Origin: Acidobacteriota bacterium
GTDB taxonomy: Bacteria > Acidobacteriota > Terriglobia > Acidiferrales > UBA7541
DNA length: 64,000 nt
Assembly (NCBI GenBank): GCA_013289695.1
Contig: JABCZK010000003.1
Coordinates: 124,001-188,000, forward strand
Direction of reading: 5' to 3'
Of the stretch, positions 1-8,696 are shown piece by piece (position 1 is the stretch's first letter; the number at the start of each line of letters is the position of its first letter). Below the pieces are notes generated by a model. That model was not told the DNA's origin, ran no database searches, and saw only the letters and a program-made list of their open reading frames with translations. The translations under genes were made by a program, and so were the position numbers.

Positions 1-1
1 C

Positions 2-1306
2 TTGAATCTTAGCGAGGAGCTCAAATCCAGCGCCCAGGCAGTGGTCAGTCCGTCTGGAATGCGCCGAGTGCTTCGCGACGCGCTGGTCGTCGGCGAAATT
101 GCGGCTTCGCTGGCCTTGCTGATCGGCGCCGGTCTGCTGCTGCGCAGTTTTTCACGTTTGCGTGATTCCGGCATCGGCGTGCAAACGGAAAACGTGATCA
201 CCATGGGCGTCAATCTGCCCGTAGCGAAATACAAGACGCTCGCGGCGCGGCGCCAGTTCTTTGACCAGCTGATCGAACGCATCGAGCGCGAGCCGGGTGT
301 GCAGGCAGCAGCGGTCTCGACGGAAATTCCTCTGGAAGGCGGCAATAACGGTTACGTGACCGTGGCGGGCCAGGATAATCCGGCGCTGGCGACTCAGCTC
401 GTCGAATGGAACTACATCACGCCGGGTTATTTTCGCGCGTATGGCGTACGTGTTATGCAAGGCCGCGTTTTCACGCCCGAAGAAGTGGAACGCACGGCTG
501 TCGTGAATCTAAAACTGGACGATCTCTATAAGAACGACCCGAACTTGAAGACGGTGCCGCCGGATCTAGGATTCGTCGCCGTCATCAACCGCAAGATGGC
601 GCTATTGTATTTTCCGAAACAGGACGCGATGGGCAAAGTTTTTCACGCCAGCGGAGTTCCCGTCACCGTTGTTGGCATAGTGGGCGACGTAAAGGAATGG
701 GACATTCGCGAGGATGTGGTTCCCCAGGCATATTTCCCGCTCACGGCCGTTCTCGACAGTGAAGGATTTGGCGGGCGATTGACGGTGAAGACCAGCGTCG
801 CTCCGCGCGGTGTTTTGGCGGCGATTCGCGGCGACCTCCACGCACTCGATGACGGCTTGGCGGTGATCCGCCCGCGCACGATGGATGAGGTCGTCGGCGA
901 TGCCATGCAGGACACCAGTGAGCAAACCATGCTGCTCGGTATTTTTGCCGCGCTCGCGCTGTTGCTGGCCTCGGTGGGTATTTACGGAGTGATGGCCTAC
1001 GTCGTCACGCAACGCACGCACGAGATCGGTGTGCGCATGGCGCTGGGTGCGCAGCAGAACGATGTGCTGCGACAGGTTCTCGGCGAAGGCTCCCGGCTCA
1101 CTGTAATTGGCGTGGCGCTCGGGTTGGCGGCCGCGTTCGCTCTCACGCGCTTGCTGCGCTCGCTGCTATTTGGCGTTAGCGCCAGCGATCCGCTCACGTT
1201 CGCGGGAGTTTCGATTTTGCTCGCAATCGTTGCGCTGGCCGCGTGCTACATCCCAGCGCGTCGCGCATCGCGCGTGGACCCGATGGTGGCTTTGCGCTAC
1301 GAGTGA
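2..1306 (+). CDS. ADOP-type FtsX/MacB permease, C-terminal part (5' cut by window edge)
   Basis: This is the C-terminal 434 residues of a duplicated FtsX-like ABC permease; the reading frame is open to the left edge, so the gene starts outside the window. One membrane helix lies near residues 29-48. A MacB-like periplasmic core domain follows (about 50-290), then a terminal FtsX domain with three helices (about 305-430). The end reads [17 protein letters not shown], a tail shared by almost every ADOP in this window. By family knowledge these proteins sit in the inner membrane and are related to the MacB/LolC/LolE exporters; the substrate is unknown. It is followed 104 bp later by a second ADOP on the same strand. 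Confidence 0.93.
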   Translation: MNLSEELKSSAQAVVSPSGMRRVLRDALVVGEIAASLALLIGAGLLLRSFSRLRDSGIGVQTENVITMGVNLPVAKYKTLAARRQFFDQLIERIEREPGVQAAAVSTEIPLEGGNNGYVTVAGQDNPALATQLVEWNYITPGYFRAYGVRVMQGRVFTPEEVERTAVVNLKLDDLYKNDPNLKTVPPDLGFVAVINRKMALLYFPKQDAMGKVFHASGVPVTVVGIVGDVKEWDIREDVVPQAYFPLTAVLDSEGFGGRLTVKTSVAPRGVLAAIRGDLHALDDGLAVIRPRTMDEVVGDAMQDTSEQTMLLGIFAALALLLASVGIYGVMAYVVTQRTHEIGVRMALGAQQNDVLRQVLGEGSRLTVIGVALGLAAAFALTRLLRSLLFGVSASDPLTFAGVSILLAIVALAACYIPARRASRVDPMVALRYE

Positions 1307-1410
1307 GCAGTGACGAGTGACAAGTGATGATGCAGCGATCGTCGCCGTCCTGAGGGAGCAACGCGAACGAAGGATCTCTCTGTCGCCGAAAGTTTACGAG
1401 GAGCCATAGA

Positions 1411-3855
1411 ATGGAAACCCTGCTGCAAGACATTCGCTACGGCATTCGCATGCTCGCCAAGAATCCCGGCTTCACTGCCATCGCCATTCTTACTTTGGCC
1501 CTCGGGATTGGCGCGAACAGCGCAATTTTCTCCGTCGTCAACGCGGAGCTGTTGCGTCCTCTACCCTTCCGTGATCCTGGCCAGCTCGTGCGTGTGGCCA
1601 CCGCCAACGTGCGACTCCACACCTTGAGCGGCGCGGTTTCCTATCCCGATTTCGCGGACTGGCGCTCGCAAAATCATGTCTTCCAGGACATGGCCGCATA
1701 CACGGACTCCAGCTTTGCTCTCACCGGCATCGAACAGCCCGCGCACCTGCAGGCCGCGACTGTCACCGCCGACATGTTCCATTTGTTGGGAGCCTCGCCG
1801 GAATTGGGCCGCGCGTTTCTGCCCGAGGATGATGAACCGCACCATCACGTCGTCATTCTCAGCCATAGTTTGTGGAAAGAGCGCTTCGGCGGCGATCCGC
1901 AGATCATCGGCCGCGTGATTACGCTCGATAACAGCGCCTACACCGTGCTGGGAGTGATGCCGGCCAGCTTTCAATATCTGCTGCAACGCGAAGTGCCCGA
2001 GCTGTGGTCCAGTTTTAGTCCTTTGCGCGAATCCACTCCTGATTCGCCTACGATGGCCGACGAGCGCGACGCGCATTTCTTGAGAGTGATCGCGCGATTG
2101 AAGCCCGGCGTCACGGTCGCGGAGGCGCAAGCCAACATGGACGTCATTACCGCGTCGCTGGCCAAGCAGTATCCCGACAGCAATAAATATTTCAGCGCGC
2201 ATGTGGTGTCCGAGCAGGAAGAATTGACGCACAGTATCCGGCCGGCGCTGTTCGTAATGATGGTAGCGGTGGGATTTGTGCTCTTGATCGCTTGTGTGAA
2301 CGTGGCGAATCTGTTGCTGGCGAGGGCCACCTCGCGCACACGCGAAATTGCCATACGCTCGGCGCTGGGCGCGGGACGCCAGCGCGTGGTCCGGCAGCTC
2401 CTCACGGAAAGTTTCCTGCTCGCGCTGATGGCCGGCGCGCTCGGTCTGTTGCTGGCGCTGTGGGGAAGCGCTGCCTTGGTGCGCTTCAGCCCCGCCAATT
2501 TGCCGCGCAGCGCTGAGATTCGGATGGACGGATGGGTGCTGGTCTTCACCATGGGACTGTCGCTGGCCACCGGAATGCTCTTCGGACTCGCGCCTGCCCT
2601 GCAAGTGTCGCACGCCAATATTGTGGATGCTTTGAAGGAAGGCGCGCTCAGCAGCACCGCTGGGCGCGGACGTCATGCACTGCGCAGTTCGTTGGTGATA
2701 GTGGAAATGGCGTTGGCGCTCGTGCTGCTGGTCGGCAGCGGACTTCTGATTCGCAGTCTTGTGCATTTGCAAAGCGTCAATCCGGGATTCGATCCGCACG
2801 AAGTCATGACCTCCAATGTGGATTTGCCAGATGCGCATTACCCGGACGCAAGAAAGGCGCAATATTTCAAGAACCTGCTGCCGCAGCTGAAGGCGCTGCC
2901 CGGAGTTCAATCGGCCGCGGGCATCTACCCCCTGCCGATGGGCGGCGACGAAATTCGCACCAGTTTTCAGATTGATGGGCATCCTGTGGCCAAGAGCGAA
3001 GAGGCGCACACCTCTCTGCGGGACATCACGCCGGAATATTTTGCGACGATGCGGATTCCCCTGCTGCAGGGCCGCGATTTCGGCGCGCAGGATGAACCTG
3101 CTTCTACACCGGTGATCATCATCAACGAGGCGCTCGCGCGGCAGGTCTTCCCGGACGAGAACCCGATCGGAAAACACATCAAGCCCGAAGTTGCCACCGG
3201 CACTGGCGAGCCGCTGATGCGCGAAATCGTCGGCGTGGTGGGAAACGTAAAATTTCACGATTTGAGCGACGAGTGGGCGCCCGAATCGTATGTTCCCTAC
3301 GCGCAAGTACCGTTCGGGTCCATCACCTTGGTAGTGCGCACCGCGCAGGACGCCCACAGCCTTGCCAAGCCCATCGCCGAGACCGTCCGCTCACTGGATA
3401 AAGACTTGCCCACTTACGCGCCCAAAACCGTGGAAGAATATCTGAGCGGCACCATCGCGCAACCGCGCTTCAACACCTATCTGCTGGGAATTTTTGCCGC
3501 GCTGGCGATGCTGCTGACGGCCGTTGGCCTGTATGGTGTGGTTTCTTACTCGGTCGCGCAGCGCACGCACGAAATCGGCATCCGCATGGCCCTAGGTGGG
3601 CAGCCGCGAGACATGCTGCGCCTCATTGTCGGCCAGGGCTTGCGCCTCGCGGTCTTTGGAGTCGGCATCGGTTTAATCGCGGCATTCGCGTTGACGCATT
3701 TTCTATCCAGCATGCTTTTTGGCGTCAGCGCCGCCGACCCTATTTCCTACGTCGCCGTGGTAGGTCTGCTGCTCGGCGTCGTGGTCGTCGCCTGCTACGT
3801 TCCGGCTCGCCGGGCTATGCGTGTGGACCCGATGGTGGCGCTGCGCTACGAGTAG
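1411..3855 (+). CDS. ADOP-type ABC transporter permease
   Basis: This 814-residue protein is a full-length ADOP permease without the N-terminal prefix domain found in the 45-53 kb copies. It starts [21 protein letters not shown] first helix (about residues 21-45) is followed by a periplasmic core domain, an FtsX domain (about 280-410), and then a second helix/core/FtsX unit ending [17 protein letters not shown]. The ATG at 1411 has GAGGAG about 8 bp upstream. The duplicated architecture lets one chain supply both permease halves. An ATPase gene at 7961 in the same block is the likely partner, since the protein has no nucleotide-binding motif of its own. Confidence 0.95.
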   Translation: METLLQDIRYGIRMLAKNPGFTAIAILTLALGIGANSAIFSVVNAELLRPLPFRDPGQLVRVATANVRLHTLSGAVSYPDFADWRSQNHVFQDMAAYTDSSFALTGIEQPAHLQAATVTADMFHLLGASPELGRAFLPEDDEPHHHVVILSHSLWKERFGGDPQIIGRVITLDNSAYTVLGVMPASFQYLLQREVPELWSSFSPLRESTPDSPTMADERDAHFLRVIARLKPGVTVAEAQANMDVITASLAKQYPDSNKYFSAHVVSEQEELTHSIRPALFVMMVAVGFVLLIACVNVANLLLARATSRTREIAIRSALGAGRQRVVRQLLTESFLLALMAGALGLLLALWGSAALVRFSPANLPRSAEIRMDGWVLVFTMGLSLATGMLFGLAPALQVSHANIVDALKEGALSSTAGRGRHALRSSLVIVEMALALVLLVGSGLLIRSLVHLQSVNPGFDPHEVMTSNVDLPDAHYPDARKAQYFKNLLPQLKALPGVQSAAGIYPLPMGGDEIRTSFQIDGHPVAKSEEAHTSLRDITPEYFATMRIPLLQGRDFGAQDEPASTPVIIINEALARQVFPDENPIGKHIKPEVATGTGEPLMREIVGVVGNVKFHDLSDEWAPESYVPYAQVPFGSITLVVRTAQDAHSLAKPIAETVRSLDKDLPTYAPKTVEEYLSGTIAQPRFNTYLLGIFAALAMLLTAVGLYGVVSYSVAQRTHEIGIRMALGGQPRDMLRLIVGQGLRLAVFGVGIGLIAAFALTHFLSSMLFGVSAADPISYVAVVGLLLGVVVVACYVPARRAMRVDPMVALRYE

Positions 3856-4151
3856 ATCGCGCGCGCGGATCTGTCACTAGGCCGCAGACTGTGCTGTGCG
3901 TTCGTGCAATCCTTGGCAGATAGTTGCCAGTGACGAGCAAGGACTCCAGCGACTTCAAAATGACCACTGTCCGAAATCGCAACGGGCATTCCCGCAATTG
4001 GTCAGACGCGGCCTTACATTGCGCCTATCTCGGCTTTAATCTGCTGTAAATACAGGTTTTATATTAATATCGAGCTGGAATCCCACCTGCCCATATTCGG
4101 GAGGGACCTGATTCGATAAGTCTCCGCCTCCAGCTCAGCGGGGCCCGAATA
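3856..4151 (+). promoter_or_regulatory. Leader before the PP2C response regulator, with a small palindrome
   Basis: This gap of about 296 bp is the longest break inside the exporter block, so it probably carries a promoter for the downstream regulator genes. It contains the dyad CTGTA-AA-TACAG at 4044-4055, directly before an AT-rich stretch (about 4057-4070) that could hold a -10 element. No confident -35 or sigma-54 site was found; see the rejected near-match at 3913-3928. The operator role is inference. Confidence 0.35.
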
Positions 4152-5369
4152 ATGAACATCATGACGCTAGAATCCATCACTGAAACCGGCAAGACGCGGC
4201 CACGAGTGCTCATCGCGGATGACCAGCCCGATATTCTGGAAGCGCTTCGGCTGTTGCTCAAAGGACACGGTTACGTCACCGAGGCTGTGACTTCCCCGGC
4301 GGCCCTGTTTGCCGCCGTTTCCCAAAACGGATTCGATCTGATCCTGATGGACCTTAACTACGCTCGCGACACCACCTCCGGACGCGAGGGCATTGATTTA
4401 CTGGCGCGACTGAAGGCCACCGAAGACGCGCCCCCGATCGTGGTGATGACCGGTTGGGCCACGGTCGGCCTCGCCGTCGAAGCGATGCAGCAGGGCATCG
4501 GCGACTTCGTTGAAAAGCCCTGGGTCAATTCCCGGCTGCTCGAAATTCTGCAAAGACAAGTGCAGCTCGGCCGCGAGCGCCGCGAAGCCCGGCAAAAAGC
4601 CGCGGCCAACACCATCGCGCAGAGCGAAATTGCCACGCAGCTTCATGCGCAGGACCGCGAGATTGCAGAAGCGCGCTCGATTCAGCAGGGATTTCTGCCA
4701 AAAGAAATTCCTCAATTGCGCGGATACGAAATTGCCGGCGCCTGGCAGCCAGCGCGCGTGGTGGGCGGCGACTATTACGACATCCTTCCGTTCGGCCCAG
4801 AGACGCTAGGTATCTGCATTGGCGACGTTGCCGGCAAGGGTATGCCGGCGGCGCTGCTCATGTCTAACTTGCAGGCGGCTTTTCGAGGCTTCGCTTCCCC
4901 CTCGGTTGCTCCCGATGAGTTGTGCGAGCGTTTGAATTCGCTCATCTGCCGCAATATCGCGACGGACCGCTTCATCACTTTTTTCTACGCGCAACTGGAC
5001 GGCCCGGCCCGCCGGCTGCGCTACACCAATGCCGGACACAATGCGCCAATCGTGTCGCACCGCGACGGCACGCACGATCGCCTTCTCGAAGGCGGTGGCA
5101 TTCTCGGTGTGTTTCCGATCCAGGAGTTTGCGAGCGGCACCTACGATCTGGTATCGGGCGACCGCGTGCTGCTTTTTACGGATGGCGTCACGGAAGCGCA
5201 CGTTCCGGAAGAGGAAGAGTTCGGTGAAGCGCGCCTGCTCGAGCTGCTCGAAAAAAATCGCGATGCAAGCGCCGAAGATTTGCAGAGAATTGTTTTGCAA
5301 GCCGCCGGCGAATTCTGCCGTGGCCACTGGCATGACGACGCCACCCTGATCGTCATTGCCGTCGAATGA
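4152..5369 (+). CDS. Response regulator with PP2C/SpoIIE-type serine phosphatase output
   Basis: This is a 405-residue receiver-phosphatase fusion. The receiver (about 17-140) has the acidic pair D23/D24, phospho-acceptor D67 in LMDLNYARDTTSG, T100 and K122. The DTTSG stretch just after the acceptor is an insertion also present in the regulator at 13722. A short helical linker (about 150-180) leads to an RsbU/SpoIIE-type phosphatase domain with GGDYYD, GDVAGKGMPAALLM, LFTDGVTEA and DDATLIVI, which cover the metal-binding aspartates. Proteins of this class dephosphorylate anti-sigma-factor antagonists or other Ser/Thr phosphoproteins; the target here is unknown. The histidine kinase at 15158 is the only candidate kinase in the block. 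A second ATG at 4161 could also be the start. Confidence 0.93.
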   Translation: MNIMTLESITETGKTRPRVLIADDQPDILEALRLLLKGHGYVTEAVTSPAALFAAVSQNGFDLILMDLNYARDTTSGREGIDLLARLKATEDAPPIVVMTGWATVGLAVEAMQQGIGDFVEKPWVNSRLLEILQRQVQLGRERREARQKAAANTIAQSEIATQLHAQDREIAEARSIQQGFLPKEIPQLRGYEIAGAWQPARVVGGDYYDILPFGPETLGICIGDVAGKGMPAALLMSNLQAAFRGFASPSVAPDELCERLNSLICRNIATDRFITFFYAQLDGPARRLRYTNAGHNAPIVSHRDGTHDRLLEGGGILGVFPIQEFASGTYDLVSGDRVLLFTDGVTEAHVPEEEEFGEARLLELLEKNRDASAEDLQRIVLQAAGEFCRGHWHDDATLIVIAVE

Positions 5370-5394
5370 ATCCGCGAACAAGCAAGGGAGCGAA

Positions 5395-7842
5395 ATGGGA
5401 TCGCTGTCGCAAGACTTGACTTTTGCAGTCCGTACGCTGCGGAAGAATCCCGGTTTCACCGCGGTCGCGGTGTTGACGCTGGCGCTCGGCATCGGCGGCA
5501 ACGCCACCGTGTTCAGCTGGATCCGCGCCGTGCTCCTGAATCCGCTCCCTGGCGTCGTGCACTCCGAACAAATGGCGGCCGTCGAAACGATGATGCCCAG
5601 CGGCGAATATCACACCAGTTCGTACCCGGACTATAAGGATTTTCGCGATCAGAACCATGTGTTCTCCGACTTGATCGGCTTTGAACTCTCGGGCGTGGAC
5701 ATGAGTCTGCGGAACGATGCGCCGCCGGAGCGCGTCTGGGGGATTATCGCCACCGAAAATTATTTCGACGTTCTCGGCGTGCACGCCGCCATCGGACGCA
5801 CGTTTCATGCCGAGCCGAATCAGCCCCTGAATTCCGATCCCTACGTTGTCCTCGGCCAAGGGCTGTGGAAGCGGCTCTTCGGTTCCGATCCGAAGGTCGC
5901 GGGCCGCACCGTGCATATCAACGGACATCCGTTCACGGTGATCGGCGTTGCGCCGCCGCACTTTTTCGGAACGATCGTGGGCATTGAAGCGCAGTATTTC
6001 GTTCCCATGATGATGCAGCCGGAAGTGCTCCCCTTCGAGAACATCGAAGAGCGCGCGCCGACTTTCGTGCACATCCTCGGACGCCTTCGCCCCGGTGTGA
6101 CGATCGCGCAGGCGCAAGCGGAATTCACCACCATCGCCGGGCATCTGGCGCAGGAATATCCCAATCCCAATGTCGGCAACGGCGTGGGTGTGTATGTGGC
6201 GCCAGTATGGAAAGCGCATTACGGCGTGCAGGATTTTCTGCGCAGCGTTCTCGGATTCTTGATGATTGTAGCCGTGCTGGTGCTGCTGATCGCCTGCGTC
6301 AACGTCGCGAATCTATTGCTGGCTCGCGCCTCGGCGCGTGAAAAGGAAATGGCGGTGCGCGCAGCACTCGGTGCCGGCCGCGGACGCCTGATTCGCCAAC
6401 TGCTGGTCGAGAGTCTGCTGCTGGCCGCTGCCGGCGGCGCCGGTGGAATCGTGCTGGCACTTTGGGGCGCCAACCTTCTGAGCCTCTTCATGCCGCCAGC
6501 GCATTTGCCTATCGGACTGGGGGCGGAAGTTGACGGAACAGTTCTGATTTTCACCCTGATTATTTCCCTCGCTACCGGACTGATTTTTGGCCTGGCACCT
6601 GCGTGGCAGACCTCGCGCGCCAATCTGAATGAGTCGCTGAAATCAGCAAGCAGCACAACCGCTGCGAGCGCGCGGGGCCACCGTTTGCGCGATGTCCTGG
6701 TCGTATCGGAAATCGTGCTCGCCACGGTGTTGCTGGTTGCCGCCGGGCTACTATTGCGCAGCCTGCGCAAGGCGGAACAACTGGGCGCGGGCTTCAATAC
6801 GAATCAGGTGACGCTCGCGGCATTCGATCTGGGCGGCAGCGGCTATACCGATGACCGCGCGATTGATTACTACGATCGCTTGCTCGAACGCATTCGCGCT
6901 TATCCAGGAGTTGAATCGGCCAGCCTGGAACGCTTCGTCCCCCTGTGGTTCACGGGCCGCGGCTACTCGGCGGTGTGGGTCGAAGGCTACGCTGCCAAAC
7001 CCAATGAGTACATGGGCATTGATTATAACGTTGTCGGTCCGGACTATTTCAAGGTCGTGCAGATTCCACTGGTTTCCGGCCGGGATTTTTCAGAGCAAGA
7101 TCGCGCGGGCGCGCCCAAAGTGGTGATCGTCAATCAAAGCATGGCGAATCGCTTCTGGCCCGGCCAGGACGCTACCGGGCATCGCGTGCACATCTGGAGT
7201 GATTGGCGCACCGTCGTCGGCGTCGTGCGCGACATCAAATACCACCGCATGAACGAGCCGCCGGAATCATTCATCTATCTTCCGGAACTGCAAGCCGACG
7301 GCACTGACGCGAACATTTTGCTGCGCTCGCAACTACCGCCGGCGGCAATCATCGGCGCCGTGCGGGCCGCGGCAAGCTCGCTGGACTCCAAGGTGCAACC
7401 GCTTGAGACGGACACGCTCGACGAGCTGCTGAAGCAATCTATGTTTGCCAACCGCACCGCGGCTTCGCTCGCTTCCGTCCTGGGCATTTTGGGAACGCTG
7501 CTCGCGGCGCTGGGAATTTACGGCGTGCTGACCTACAGCGTGAGCCAGCGAATTCGTGAAATCGGCATCCGTATCGCCTTGGGCGCGCAACGCAGCCACG
7601 TTCTGCGGCTGGTAGTTGGGCATGGGTTGCGTCTCGCGATTTTGGGCGCTGCGTTGGGAGTGATTGTCGCACTCGCGATTACGCGCGGGATGAGCAGCTT
7701 GCTTTTCGGAGTAAGCGCCACCGACCCGCTGACGCTGGCCATCGTGTTGTTGGTCGTTACGGCGGTAGCAGCGCTGGCGGCATACATTCCGGCGCGCCGC
7801 GCCACGCGCGTGGACCCCATGGTCGCGCTGAGATATGAATGA
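5395..7842 (+). CDS. ADOP-type ABC transporter permease
   Basis: This 815-residue duplicated FtsX permease begins MGSLSQDLTFAVRTLRKNPG. The frame is open further upstream, but the ATG at 5395 was chosen because AAGGGAG lies 4-5 bp before it and the protein then begins like its paralogues. It has helix, periplasmic core and FtsX units in duplicate, with the middle FtsX region around residues 285-405, and it ends [17 protein letters not shown]. It lies 25 bp after the PP2C regulator, so the two are probably co-transcribed. Inner-membrane location and MacB-like mechanism are family knowledge; the substrate is unknown. Confidence 0.94.
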   Translation: MGSLSQDLTFAVRTLRKNPGFTAVAVLTLALGIGGNATVFSWIRAVLLNPLPGVVHSEQMAAVETMMPSGEYHTSSYPDYKDFRDQNHVFSDLIGFELSGVDMSLRNDAPPERVWGIIATENYFDVLGVHAAIGRTFHAEPNQPLNSDPYVVLGQGLWKRLFGSDPKVAGRTVHINGHPFTVIGVAPPHFFGTIVGIEAQYFVPMMMQPEVLPFENIEERAPTFVHILGRLRPGVTIAQAQAEFTTIAGHLAQEYPNPNVGNGVGVYVAPVWKAHYGVQDFLRSVLGFLMIVAVLVLLIACVNVANLLLARASAREKEMAVRAALGAGRGRLIRQLLVESLLLAAAGGAGGIVLALWGANLLSLFMPPAHLPIGLGAEVDGTVLIFTLIISLATGLIFGLAPAWQTSRANLNESLKSASSTTAASARGHRLRDVLVVSEIVLATVLLVAAGLLLRSLRKAEQLGAGFNTNQVTLAAFDLGGSGYTDDRAIDYYDRLLERIRAYPGVESASLERFVPLWFTGRGYSAVWVEGYAAKPNEYMGIDYNVVGPDYFKVVQIPLVSGRDFSEQDRAGAPKVVIVNQSMANRFWPGQDATGHRVHIWSDWRTVVGVVRDIKYHRMNEPPESFIYLPELQADGTDANILLRSQLPPAAIIGAVRAAASSLDSKVQPLETDTLDELLKQSMFANRTAASLASVLGILGTLLAALGIYGVLTYSVSQRIREIGIRIALGAQRSHVLRLVVGHGLRLAILGAALGVIVALAITRGMSSLLFGVSATDPLTLAIVLLVVTAVAALAAYIPARRATRVDPMVALRYE

Positions 7843-7960
7843 TACCTACGTTCGAAGAGCGTGCCACGGCGGATAAGAATATTCGGCATGGCATTCGGCT
7901 TTTGCGCCCGAGAACCAAGAAGCTGCGAGCCACAGATCGCGCGCCATGGGGAGAGGAAAA

Positions 7961-8662
7961 GTGATCAAACTGATTGACGTCGAAAAATTCTACGAATCCG
8001 GCGCGGGCAAGACGTGGGTGCTGCGCCGCATCAACCTGGAAATCCGCGAAGGCGATTTCATCACGGTCATGGGGCCGTCCGGCGCGGGCAAATCCACTTT
8101 GATGGGCATCATCGGCATGCTCGATGGCGCCTGGAAGGGCGAATATCACCTGCTCGATAATCCCGTGCACAAGCTCGATAATCGCCGCCGCGTGGAGCTG
8201 CACAAAAAATATATCGGCTTCGTTTTCCAGCAGTACCACCTGCTCGACAATCTCACCGTCGCCGAAAATCTGGACTTGCCGCTTTCCTATCGCGATATCA
8301 AGAAAACCGAGCGCGAAGGAATGGTTGCGGACGCTCTGGATCGCTTCCAGATTGTCGGCAAGAAAGCGCTCTTCCCCAATCAGCTTTCCGGCGGTCAGCA
8401 GCAGCTGGTGGCCGTTGCACGCGCCGTGATTGGCAAGCCCAAACTGATCCTTGCCGACGAGCCCACCGGCAGCCTGCACTCCAGCCAGGGAAAAATGATC
8501 ATGGACATGTTAAAGAAATTGAACGATGACGGCACCACCATCATCCAGGTAACGCACAACCACGAGTGGGCCGCCTACGGAAATCGCATCATTCAGCTCG
8601 CCGATGGTTGGATCGTGGATGGCGAATCCGTAAGCGGCGGAGCAGCCGTCGCTACCCGCTGA
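7961..8662 (+). CDS. MacB/LolD-type ABC transporter ATP-binding protein
   Basis: This is the only ATPase in the exporter block. From the GTG start the protein is 233 residues, with Walker A GPSGAGKS (38-45), signature LSGGQ (142-146) and Walker B ILADEP with catalytic E167. The GTG at 7961 is preferred over an in-frame ATG at 7946. GGGGAGAGG sits 4-7 bp before the GTG, nothing useful precedes the ATG, and the product then begins VIKLIDVEKFYE as MacB/LolD ATPases usually do. It sits between ADOP genes and 34 bp before the next one. It likely energises one or several of these permeases at the inner face of the membrane. Confidence 0.95.
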   Translation: MIKLIDVEKFYESGAGKTWVLRRINLEIREGDFITVMGPSGAGKSTLMGIIGMLDGAWKGEYHLLDNPVHKLDNRRRVELHKKYIGFVFQQYHLLDNLTVAENLDLPLSYRDIKKTEREGMVADALDRFQIVGKKALFPNQLSGGQQQLVAVARAVIGKPKLILADEPTGSLHSSQGKMIMDMLKKLNDDGTTIIQVTHNHEWAAYGNRIIQLADGWIVDGESVSGGAAVATR

Positions 8663-8696
8663 ACGCGTGCGCACCGCGCGCGAAGAAGAGTGAATC

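Noticed and set aside
1561-3357. Open frame of about 600 codons antisense to an ADOP gene
   Set aside because: Its product is histidine- and arginine-rich with no domain; it mirrors the codon bias of the GC-rich permease gene on the other strand.
3913-3928. Sigma-54-like site TTGGCAGATAGTTGCC before the PP2C regulator
   Set aside because: GG and GC elements are separated by 9 bases instead of the required 10, so it is not a proper -24/-12 site despite the nearby sigma-54 activator.
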